Shown here piece by piece: positions 32,833 through 42,245 of a stretch of 64,000 nucleotides of DNA. The first letter of the stretch is position 1. Every line of letters begins with the position of its first letter. The notes beneath the pieces are model-generated. The model ran no database searches. It was not told where the DNA came from and saw only the letters and a program-made list of their open reading frames with translations. The position numbers were made by a program, and so were the translations under genes. Source of the DNA: Cordilura impudica. Its lineage: Eukaryota; Arthropoda; Insecta; Diptera; Scathophagidae. Where the stretch lies: assembly GCA_963682025.1 (NCBI GenBank), contig OY821517.1, positions 25,711,620-25,775,619 on the forward strand. The letters run 5' to 3'.

Positions 32833-33579
32833 TTTTATACCCTATACCACTATGTGGTTTGGGTATAGTGACTTTGTGCTGCTGTTTGTAACTACCAAAA
32901 ATATTTGACCTAGACCCATTTTTTATTATACCGATCGAATCAGAATCACTATCTGATTCGATTTAACGATGTCCGTCCGTCCGTCCATCTGTGTGCCCAT
33001 GTAAAGCTTGTAATCAAACTGCAGGTCGCAAATATGAATATATTGTGATGAAATTTGGTATATAAGCTTTTATGGGCCATAGGATGAATGCTATTGAAAT
33101 TGGTGAGAATCGGTCCATGTTCAGACCTAGCCCCCATACAAATGACCCCTTTGAAATCAACATAAATTGCCATAAGATCCAAATTATCATATAAATCTTA
33201 GTCAAATTGGGTTTGTATGTGTTTATTACATCCACTAATCAGTAGACCAAAAATGATCCCTATGGGACAACTCTTAGTCATAGGACCCATATAGAGCTGC
33301 TTCACGATCTTCACCTAAATCTATCAAAAAACAAAAACATTGCACTGATTCTTCTCAAATTTTGTTTGTATATATTTTTGCAAAATACAAGAGACTTTAT
33401 CAAACATGGTCAGGATCGGGCCTAGTGAACTTTTTCATATCTGGAGCAAAAAAAAATTAATAAAAATCCCACTAAAATTTGGTTTATGCTTATTTTCTAT
33501 ATCCAGTTAGTTGGGCCTTAGAGATAGGGTCTCTAAACGCATGGTATAGGGTATCGTATAGTCGGTCTAGACCTTGTTT
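32833..33579 (-). repeat. R1 interspersed repeat, copy d
   Basis: Minus-strand copy from TTTTTATACCCTATACCACT to the TAGTCGGTCTAGACC palindrome (truncated at its outer half). Contains GTCCGTCCGTCC at about 32971. Confidence 0.8.
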
Positions 33580-33791
33580 CTTTATACGAGAATTAGCACG
33601 AACAAGCTGAGTTTTTTCAATCATTAGCTTTCTCTACATATACCATAGCTTATAATTACAAGTCTTGTAATGTTAGAAGCAATTTTTGTTTTTGCCCACA
33701 GCCTCTAGATGGAACTGTAATGGTATGTGAAAATCTTAACAGATTCACAACTGCATTGTACCTTATGTTTTGTATGTAAAAATAAGCCTAC

Positions 33792-33870
33792 TTGGATCGA
33801 TATTAAAAATTATTTTAGTTTTTTGTGTATTAAGTTTTGTATGTTTAAATAATTTTTAATATCGATCCAA
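33792..33870. repeat. perfect 24-bp hairpin
   Basis: The 24-base segment at 33792-33815, beginning TTGGATCGATATTAAAAATT, is exactly complementary to 33847-33870, with a 31-nt T-rich loop. It is either a tiny foldback element or a transcribed hairpin; nothing else supports either. Confidence 0.75.
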
Positions 33871-33889
33871 ATGATCCAATCTCTAAATA

Positions 33890-34540
33890 TTGTGTTAAGG
33901 CTCTTAGTAATTCTTTGAACCGATTAGCTTTAACAGTGCTAAATGATATTTTAACTGAATTAGCTAAAATGAGCAGATTTTTTTAAAAAAGCGTGCTTTC
34001 TCCTATGGAAGCTCATCAATACGTAAAATCCATTATTAAAAAGATTCGGTGCCAATATCTGGGAGAAACTATTTTTTTGGAGCGAAGAAGCAATGAAACT
34101 TCTCAACACAAGCGATAATACTGCTGAAATTATTGAATTTATCACAAAGCTATGTGATCATCTAGATTGCAGAAGAAGAACTGAAAGACTGGGCTGCATT
34201 TGATCATATAGGAATCGCAAACAGCAACAATTTTAATTTTGGAAACCAAAACTTGCTGAATCTTCTTAAATACTCGAAAATTATTCCAAATTATAGTGAA
34301 GAAGTGAAGAAGCAAATTCTAAGCCAATATTCGAATTTTAAATTTTTATACCAAATCAAATTTAACTCTAACGTCGTAAGCAGTTTCGCGGATATGGTAG
34401 ACCTTGCCAACAAGGAGGAGGAGTTTCAAGAGCTTTCCTCTTTAATAGACATTTCTGCAACCTTTCAAGCATTCAGTGCAGATTGCGAGCGTGGGTTTAG
34501 TCAAATGAATGCCTTTAAAACAAAGGCCAAACGAAATTAA
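33890..34540 (+). pseudogene. hAT-like protein relic
   Basis: The last frame (34253-34540) ends with SADCERGFSQMNAFKTKAKR, which resembles the hAT C-terminal dimerisation motif (CERGFS-MN--K---R). Upstream plus-strand scraps (SNSLNRLALTVLNDILTELA, SPMEAHQYVKSIIKKI) are broken by stops. It differs from the hAT gene at 50931 and recalls the hAT-derived proteins with the SADCERGFSQMN motif. Without a search the exact family is uncertain. Confidence 0.5.
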
Positions 34541-34654
34541 TGTACAAAAAGTATTAAATTTTTGGAAAAATAATAAAGATCGACGAGGTAATTAATCTAA
34601 AATGTAATTTCTTTTTCTAATAATGAAAAATTCTTGTAAAAATAAAAAGTCTTA

Positions 34655-35381
34655 TGCCGTTATCTTTTCTGACAAAAAATGTCGCCCCTTTTTTGCCCTC
34701 TTTTGGAAAAGTGTATTTTTTTTTATATATTCTGAATTAAGAGCAACCTTGTCTTATATATCAAGCGAAAGGTCTCAAATGTGTTCATAAATACAAAAAA
34801 AATTTGATTATTATCCTCTTGGAAGTCATAGAGTGAAAATATTCAAAAAAGGGGAACAATGGGGAAATATTCTCCCACTATGACCTGAAAGAAGTCAATG
34901 GCTCGAATTTTTTGTGATTTATGAGGGCTCGACTTTGCGACCTTTCGATTGATATATAACATAAGGTTGCTCTTAATTCAGAATATATAAAAAAAAAATC
35001 ATGTGAGTCCGATCACAGGGAAGATGTGTAAACATCTAGTAATTAAAGATGTTTTATGTCATTTTTTAAAATCAAACAGAAAGCGTCATCTATATATCAC
35101 TTATAGCAAAAACTGTTTCAGCTAATTCAACAACCCTTCGCTGTAAAACGTTAAAAATATCCCAATATAAACGTATATAAGTGATACATAGATGACGCTT
35201 TTAAAAAAGTTGCATAAAAAACAATGTTATATCATAATTTTTTCACCAATACAATCATAAGTCACACAGCGTTATCTGCTTCAGCTCACACCTGCGCGTA
35301 TAGATGTTTACACATCAAAAATACACTTTTCGAAAAAAGGGCAAAAAAGGGCGACATTTTTTGTCAGAAAAGAAAACGGCA
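34655..35381. mobile_element. foldback element with ~65-bp near-identical ends
   Basis: Left end TGCCGTTATCTTTTCTGACA and right end (complement) TGCCGTTTTCTTTTCTGACA stay nearly identical for about 65 bp. TTA flanks both ends (34652-34654, 35382-35384), which would suit a 3-bp TWA duplication of the PIF/Harbinger type (inference). More inward, GATGTGTAAACATCT and AAAGCGTCATCTAT occur inverted in the second arm, so the whole element is palindromic. A second palindrome (34722-34992) interrupts its left arm. Confidence 0.72.
34722..34992. repeat. nested palindromic element
   Basis: Arms start TTATATATTCTGAATTAAGA and meet near 34857. The right arm is its complement, with landmarks GAGCAACCTT and TCGAAAGGTC on both arms. 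It is absent from the other arm of the outer foldback, so it is a later insertion. Confidence 0.7.
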
Positions 35382-35492
35382 TTAATTTACCAAAACAAAA
35401 TTTTCTCTTGCGCACAATGTGGTTACTTTTCAAAATATGGGCACAGATCGTTATTTTTTCGCGCAGCGTGAAAAAAATAAGAGGGAACGTTG

Positions 35493-35597
35493 TATGTGAC
35501 CTTCTCCGAAAAAAGGGACCTAGTGTGTTAAATGCGTTTTTTTCTCAAAACTTAATTTTCATACACTAGGTCCATTTTCTCGGAGAAGGTCACATAT
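35493..35597. repeat. 105-bp hairpin
   Basis: TATGTGACCTTCTCCGA-AAAA-GGACCTAGTGTGT pairs with ACACTAGGTCC-TTTTCTCGGAGAAGGTCACATA; arms of about 42 bp with a few mismatches and a 20-bp centre. A small foldback unit; no flanking duplication identified. Confidence 0.7.
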
Positions 35598-35699
35598 ACA
35601 TATGTATATTAACATAAAATATTAATTTTTATGCTGTTGACAAAACATTGATGATGGATTTGAAAAATTTTCCTTTATTTTTGGCTTCAATATCATTTT

Positions 35700-36324
35700 T
35701 TAGTGCTTCTTCACAACGCCAAGCCATTTGTATTTTTCAATTTTCAATTTCCCATAGATTTTGTATTTTCCCATATTTTTTTGTAGTATTAACCTTTCTT
35801 TGCAGCTTAAAACATTCAAAATCGTTCCCAATCTTTTAATGATCTGATTTTTTATTCCAGTGAAGTATTTCCATCGTTTGAGTCCCCATCCACACATGAG
35901 GTAGTCTGCTTTTAGTCCAACTTCTTGGGAAAACGCATCGCGTATTCGCTGTATAAACGCTGTGTCTGGACTAATTAATGTCAGCTTCTTAGGAAGATTT
36001 TCCAACTCGTTTTCAGGAAGACTCTCCAACAGCCGTTTTACTGAATAGTCCATAAGACCCTGCACATTGACTTTCACAGAAACTTCCGTAACCTCCGTAT
36101 GCAGTGGTCCTTCATTTTTTTTTTTTTTGGCTATCGAAATGTGCTTGTATCCGGGTAAAATGTCAGCTCCGTGTCGCATTAAAGATGCCCGTAGTATCTC
36201 ATATTTGTCCTTGGAAAGTTCTAAGGCCATAAAAGCTTCTTCGGAATCATACTTTTGAAGGCGTGCATTTGAACATGAAATTTTTGATTTTTGCAACCTC
36301 ATTTGTGCTAAGGGCGCCACTGTG
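35700..36324 (-). pseudogene. Transib copy C, 5' end and partial transposase
   Basis: The terminus at 36324 reads inward CACAGTG, 23-bp spacer, GCAAAAATC. Just outside is CGTCG (36325-36329). The minus-strand frame gives ALELSKDKYEILRASLMRHG then ADILPGYKHISIAK, VKRLLESLPENELENLPKKL and, after an internal deletion that removes both Asp motifs, AFIQRIRDAFSQEVGLKADY and GIKNQIIKRLGTILNVLSC. Similarity stops there; the other terminus was not found. It is inserted in a Tc1 element (36330-36800). Confidence 0.8.
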
Positions 36325-36329
36325 CGTCG

Positions 36330-36800
36330 TACAAACGTTCTTACATCATGGCCCCTAAATTAAATTTGGACTAATCTTAATCTAAAAAGAGAACAGTATT
36401 ACAATTCCGTCTGGACCAGTTCTTGTGTTCTTTGGCAAAATTTAAGCGAGCCAGACGATTTTTCGCTGATATCAGTGATTTCTTTGCAAGACGATAACAA
36501 CCATGATCGTCCTCAATTGCTTGTCGGGAAACAGTTCGAGCACATATTTTTAGTTTCCGATTTTTAGCATTTTTGTATATTTTTTAAACTCTCTTGCTAT
36601 TAAATTATTCTGTCTTTGAAACGTTTTAAGGGGCCTAAATGTGGAGTCGTCACCGTACCTCTTTCTCGTTATACTTGATAATTTTTGAAATTATAGATTT
36701 CTTCATAGAATATTTCTCACAAATTTTCTCTTGCTTAATACAGTAAAAATCAGCTATAATACTGGTTTTTAACTCATCAAAAAAATTTATTCGTGCTATT
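36330..36800 (-). pseudogene. Tc1-type element, 5' half
   Basis: The minus strand matches 20520-20930 of the plus-strand Tc1: ARTVSRQAIEDDHGCYR, KNRLARLNFAKEHKNWSRR and RTFVRR, plus the leader motif AAGCAAGAGAAAATTTGTGA. The FSDES-containing stretch is decayed (LFLD*D). Interrupted by Transib C at a CGACG site. The 3' half is not present on the far side. Confidence 0.7.
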
Positions 36801-36872
36801 ATTTTATAATCTTAAATTAAATTAAATTAATTAAATTACTAAAAAACAAAATTGGCAAATTAAAAATTAAAA

Positions 36873-36874
36873 TG

Positions 36875-36921
<47 letters not shown>

Positions 36922-36945
36922 ACATGTGTATATATTTATATATAT
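36873..36945. repeat. (TA)n microsatellite
   Basis: An almost pure TA run broken by ACA and TTTACACATGTG. Confidence 0.9.
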
Positions 36946-38510
36946 GACCTACGCGGTATGGCTAGGGCCGATTTAATAATTTTTAAAAAGTTGTTCAAGA
37001 GTTATACTGTAAATGTATCTAGAAAAACTAATATGATCATACCAAATTATGTTTGAAGCAATAGATTTAGTTTTGGCAATCATTCAAGATACACAATTAA
37101 ATTTTTTGATACAAACTTTATTGTCGTGTTTATTCTATATAATTTGTTAACTTTTATTTTAGTTAAGAGTATTTTCGTTTAATACGTTCTAAGAACGCAT
37201 AACTACAAAATTATATCAATTTCGTTTTTGCAATTCACCTCTCCTCAAAAGTTTTTAAACTTTAGTCGTATTTGTAAAGACTGTATTTATTGACTTTAAT
37301 ATTTCTGAAATTTTTTTATATCTTCAGTAGCGAGGGAAGATACTGTGTGTGCTAGGTGGAATATATAAGTATTGGGTACATGAACTTTTAACTACAATTT
37401 GTATATTACAGATAGAGAGAGTGCTCTCATTTAGTGAGCGTGTACATTTTTAATAGAACACTCAAGAGCAGGGCTGTCTGATACTTTTTTTTCGTTATAC
37501 CCAAACTCTTTTAAACAAAATCCAGAAATTAAAAAATCTTAATAATGAAATGGTATTAAAATTTTTATTTATTTTATGTAATCCAAGTGTATTAGAGAAT
37601 TTTTTAATTATAAAACAATTCTAATATTTTTAAATGTTCTAATATCGTATTATAGGTTAATATTATTAATATTTTATTGCGTTATTGTGTTATCAAGCTT
37701 TTCACAAATGACAATGTTGCATATAAATAGTGTTTCTGAGTGATTCCCTGCAAAGTATTGAAATTATGCATCATCAAACGAAGATATTGGACATGATACA
37801 AATTGATAAAAATCTACATTCAAAGTTTGATTTTTCGAACATCATCCTTTGTTCTTTATTCAAAAAAGGATTATTTTTTTAATTAAAGAAACATTTTTTT
37901 GCTGAACATTTTTAAAAAAATTAACAAAAATATAGAAATATTTTTGAAATATGAAAATTATATTTTTCAAAAGCCATTATACATAAAATATCGGTCCTGA
38001 TGAGTTAGACATAATGGTGATGTCTTGTCCTGTAACAATAAACATCAACAATTATTAATTTACATATATTTATAAAATCTTTATTTTACTTTGGTACTAT
38101 ATTTAGCCATTGTTCGGTTATTTCAAGATTTCAGAATTTTTCGAGTTTTCCATTTTTCGGAAAATCTTCATCGAATATGAATAAACGCTGAAGTATAATC
38201 AAAAAATTCCACCAATTTCAAGTAGTCAAAAGAAATGGGATAAGAAGCAGGGTCTACAAAATATTTGAATCTTTTCTTTAATGAAAAAAGTTGTACTACC
38301 ATAAAAACGTCTTGTGGGGTATTAAAGTAGCAGTTTTTGCCCTCCTGAATAAATTTTTGTTCAAATAGACCTTATTAAATATAAGCCCTCGATAAAGTTT
38401 GTCTAGACCAGGTACCGATTATTTAGAAATTTTTTATCAAAAAGCATATACAACTAAATGATCCTTGTGTACTGGACTTTCAAAAAATGCTTTCTTTTTT
38501 ATAAATTTTA
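36946..38510. other. unassigned AT-rich region
   Basis: No gene, TIR or tandem structure identified. Confidence 0.4.
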
Positions 38511-38698
38511 TTTTAATTTTTGAGCATCAATAAAATTTATTTTTCGGTTTTTATTTTTTCGAGCAGAAATAAAAGATATTTTTTTATTTTGATTTTTCGA
38601 GCAAAAATAACAGTGTATGTGGGAAATGTGAGAAAAAAAATTAAATTTTTTTGCATTTAATTAGAAATTCCAACGAGATTACTTTTTGCGCCTAGGTA

Positions 38699-40004
38699 AC
38701 GGGTGATTTTTTTGAGGTTAGGATTTTCATGCATTAGTATTTGACAGATCACGTGGGATTTCAGACATGGTGTCAAAGAGAAAGATGCTCAGTATGCTTT
38801 GACATTTCATCATGAATAGACTTACTAACGAGCAACGCTTGCAAATCATTGAATTTTATTACCAAAATCAGTGTTCGGTTCGAAATGTGTTTCGCGCTTT
38901 ACGTCCGATTTATGGTCTACATAATCGACCAAGTGAGCAAACAATTAATGCGATTGTGACCAAGTTTCGCACTCAGTTTACTTTATTGGACATTAAACCA
39001 ACCACACGAATGCGTACAGTGCGTACAGAAGAGAATATTGCGTCTGTTTCTGAGAGTGTTACTGAAGACCGTGAAATGTCGATTCGTCGCCGTTCGCAGC
39101 AATTGGGTTTGTGTTATTCGACCACATGGAAGATTTTACGCAAAGATCTTGGTGTAAAACCGTATAAAATACAGCTCGTGCAAGAACTGAAGCCGAACGA
39201 TCTGCCACAACGTCTAATTTTCAGTGAATGGGCCCTAGAAAAGTTGGCAGAAAATCCGCTTTTTTATCGACAAATTTTGTTCAGCGATGAGGCTCATTTC
39301 TGGTTGAATGGCTTCGTAAATAAGCAAAATTGCCGTATTTGGAGTGAAGAGCAACCAGAAGCCGTTCAAGAACTGCCCATGCATCCCGAAAAATGCACTG
39401 TTTGGTGTGGTTTGTACGCTGGTGGAATCATTGGACCGTATTTTTTCAAAGATGCTGTTGGACGCAACGTTACGGTGAATGGCGATCGCTATCGTTCGAT
39501 GCTAACAAACTTTTTGTTGCCAAAAATGGAAGAACTGAACTTGGTTGACATGTGGTTTCAACAAGATGGCGCTACATGCCACACAGCTCGCGATTCTATG
39601 GCCATTTTGAGGGAAAACTTCGGAGAACAATTCATCTCAAGAAATGGACCGGTAAGTTGGCCACCAAGATCATGCGATTTGACGCCTTTAGACTATTTTT
39701 TGTGGGGCTACGTCAAGTCTAAAGTCTACAGAAATAAGCCAGCAACTATTCCAGCTTTGGAAGACAACATTTCCGAAGAAATTCGGGCTATTCCGGCCGA
39801 AATGCTCGAAAAAGTTGCCCAAAATTGGACTTTCCGAATGGACCACCTAAGACGCAGCCGCGGTCAACATTTAAATGAAATTATCTTCAAAAAGTAAATG
39901 TCATGGACCAATCTAACGTTTCAAATAAAGAACCGATGAGATTTTGCAAATTTTATGCGTTTTTTTTTAAAAAAAAGTTATCAAGCTCTTAAAAAATCAC
40001 CCGT
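38699..40004 (+). mobile_element. complete DD41D Tc1/mariner element
   Basis: 1,306 bp with TA on both sides (38697-38698, 40005-40006). TIRs share an exact 14-bp ACGGGTGATTTTTT and imperfect similarity for about 28 bp. One uninterrupted gene (38812-39897) fills most of it, and AATAAA occurs 27 bp after the stop (39924-39929). It is the only DD41D copy here with an intact frame, and the DD41D spacing with these termini suggests the rosa/VISITOR-type lineage (inference from family knowledge). Confidence 0.92.
38812..39897 (+). CDS. DD41D transposase, intact (361 residues)
   Basis: Cut-and-paste transposase of the IS630-Tc1-mariner group, acting in the nucleus on its own TIRs. Residues 1-55 (RLTNEQRLQIIEFYYQNQ then RALRPIYG) form an insect-type helix-turn-helix like the DUF4817 domain; 65-125 hold the second HTH (IRRRSQQLG, TTWKILRKDLG). 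The catalytic core has Asp159 in ILFSDEAHFW, Asp252 in WFQQDGATCHTA and Asp294 in PPRSCDLTPLDYFLWGY; 41 residues separate the last two. The C-terminus HLRRSRGQHLNEIIF matches its sisters. The ATG at 38812 opens directly on MNRLTNEQRL and is the only sensible start. No frameshift or stop, so the protein could be functional. Confidence 0.9.
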   Translation: MNRLTNEQRLQIIEFYYQNQCSVRNVFRALRPIYGLHNRPSEQTINAIVTKFRTQFTLLDIKPTTRMRTVRTEENIASVSESVTEDREMSIRRRSQQLGLCYSTTWKILRKDLGVKPYKIQLVQELKPNDLPQRLIFSEWALEKLAENPLFYRQILFSDEAHFWLNGFVNKQNCRIWSEEQPEAVQELPMHPEKCTVWCGLYAGGIIGPYFFKDAVGRNVTVNGDRYRSMLTNFLLPKMEELNLVDMWFQQDGATCHTARDSMAILRENFGEQFISRNGPVSWPPRSCDLTPLDYFLWGYVKSKVYRNKPATIPALEDNISEEIRAIPAEMLEKVAQNWTFRMDHLRRSRGQHLNEIIFKK

Positions 40005-40449
40005 TATAATGGATTTTTATATTTGTTAGAAAAATATCAAAAAATAACTTATTTCTGCTCGAAAAAATAAAAACCAAAAAATAACTTTTATTTTGTGACT
40101 TTTATAAAAACAAAAAAAGTTTTAAATTCGACTCTGCCGAATATTTGACACCCTCCACCCGTGTTCTAAACACAATATTATAATGAAGGTTGTCACTACT
40201 TAAAGACAAAAAGGTTAAATTTCAAATTGTAATGGCTAGATTTTTGACAATGATGTTATTGAAATAATTAATAAACGTCGGGAATATTTGTGATGAAAGA
40301 ATGCCTTTTTACTTACACAACAATATCAGGTCTAATTAGCTTAATAAAAATTTAACTTAAAGTAAACACATTTTGTTTGTTAGTTTATTAGCGATGCATA
40401 CGCATTTTTTTCTTGTTGTTGTTTTTTTCACAAGATGTTCTGTTAGGTA

Positions 40450-41367
40450 AAGGGTGATTTTTTAAGAACTATAGGAAAGTTTTCCAAAAAAAAAAACACA
40501 TAAAATTCAGAAAAATGCATGAAATCTTTATTTGAATCGATAGTACGGTCCATATAAGATTATTTCATGCAAATGTTGACCGTGACTGCGCCTCAAATGG
40601 TCCATCCGCTTAGTCCAATTTTGGCATACTCTTTCCAACATTTCGGCCGGTATCTCACGAATAAATGCTTCAATGTTGTCTTCCAATGCGTCAATTGAAG
40701 CGGGATTGTCTGTATAGACATGAGCTTTAACATAGCCCCACAAAAAATAGTCTAAAGGCGTTAAATCGCACGACCTAGGCGGCCAATTGACCGGTCTCGA
40801 GCATGAAATAAAATGTTCACCGCACTCGCCTCTCAATAAGTCCATTGTTGCGCGTGCTGTGTGGCATGTGGCACCGTCTTGTTGAATCCACATGTCATGC
40901 AAGTCAAGCTCTTGCATTTTGGGCAAAAAAAAGTTGGATATCATCTCTCGGTAGCGCTCACCAATTGCTGCGAACGGCGACGAATCGATAATTGATGGTC
41001 ATCATTAACACTGGCCGATACAGCTGCGATATTTTCTTCAGTTCGCACTCTACGTAAGCGTGTTGGTGGTTTAATGTCCAACAATGTAAATTTGGTCCGA
41101 AATTTAGTCACAATAGCCCGAATAGCCGCTTCAGTGGGTCGATTAAACTGACCATAAAATGGAAGAAGCGCGCGATGAACTTTCTTAAGAGAGCACGCAT
41201 TTTGATAATAAAATTCAATAACTTGCAAGCGTTGTTCGTTTGTAAGACGAATCGTGGTTAAATTATAGACCAAACTGAAGATGTTTGACAATGAAACAAA
41301 ACGCGAAACGTGCGTCAGCCGTTTAAACCAGTGTTGCCAAAAAGATAATAGCTAAAAAATCACCCTT
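40450..41367 (-). mobile_element. internally deleted DD41D element
   Basis: 918 bp between TA dinucleotides (40448-40449, 41368-41369); exact 14-bp TIRs AAGGGTGATTTTTT. Closely related to the 38699 family but missing about 376 bp of the centre. It lies in the opposite orientation about 450 bp away. Confidence 0.9.
40528..41291 (-). pseudogene. DD41D transposase lacking the first catalytic Asp
   Basis: The N-terminal frame (from 41291) runs through IRLTNEQRLQVIEFYYQNAC to LSIRRRSQQL and then meets the deletion joint at about 40959-40966. Beyond it the frame with ERYREMISNFFLPKMQELDL, MWIQQDGATCHTA and PPRSCDLTPLDYFLWGYV runs to 40528. Lost are the segment with FSDEAHF and VNKQNCRIW. The joint falls on a short shared AATTGG/AATGG motif, suggesting microhomology-mediated deletion. 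Confidence 0.88.
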
Positions 41368-41404
41368 TATAAACGTTTTTCGTGTCTGTGAAGTTAGCAT
41401 CTCA

Positions 41405-41830
41405 AATATTAGCATCTCAGTAAAAACATGCAAATTTACTTGCATACAGCATAGTTCTATAGTTCCTGATAAGTTTCGGTAATACTTCTATTGATTTGAC
41501 CTTAAAATCGCGATTTAAAGATTTAAAGGTATGAGATACCAACTTCGCAAAAAAAATCTCAGCATCTCATCAAATTTTGAATATATGATCTTAGAGAAGT
41601 TGCATCCAGCATAGTTCTATAGTCTGCGATGGTTTTAACAATAGTTCTGCTGATTCTGCCTTAAAATCGCAATTTGAAGGTATGTGAAGCTAACTTAGCA
41701 AAAGATATATCAGCATCTCATCAGATTTTGAGCATTTGACCATGAAGAAGTACTACTCAGCATAGTTCTATAGTCCCCGAAGCTTTTATCAAAAGTTCTG
41801 GTAATTTATCTTGAAAATAATTTCTTTGCA
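41405..41830 (+). repeat. three-copy ~155-bp tandem repeat
   Basis: CAGCATAGTTCTATAGT recurs at about 41447, 41605 and 41758. The intervening parts share CCTTAAAATCGC and CAGCATCTCATCA motifs. Diverged units, function unknown. Confidence 0.7.
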
Positions 41831-42129
41831 TATATAAGATTACATAGTATATCGCACGTTTTAAAAACATGTTTAAAGAAAAAAGTAGACTAAAACTACC
41901 GTTTTCAGCTCCGAAAAAGTCGACAACTGGTCTCCCGGTATCAGCATCTCACCATTCTGTACCAGAGGCGCTGATTAAATATTTTTATTATTTTTTTGAA
42001 CACGGCTAAAACCCGAAACACTTTTCGACGTAGATAGCTCTAGTCTCCCCGCATTAATCTCGAAGAGTTCCCGCATCTAGGCATTCTCAAAAACATAATA
42101 AAAAAATTTAATTTTTAATTTTAATTTCA

Positions 42130-42245
42130 ATAACTTTGCTGTGAATTGGTATTCTTACTCTCAGAGTTACTCCGGAATTTATTTCGATGAGTTACAAACG
42201 GATTGACAAACAGATATATACCCTCTCTGTGGAGGGTATAGAAAG
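42130..42245 (+). repeat. R3-type repeat end
   Basis: GATGAGTTACAAACGGATTG, then ATATATACCCTCTCTGTGGAGGGTATAG, a small palindrome seen at R3 ends. The other end may lie near 40150 (ACACCCTCCACCC), which would place the DD41D copy 40450-41367 inside one R3-like unit; this is uncertain. Confidence 0.4.
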
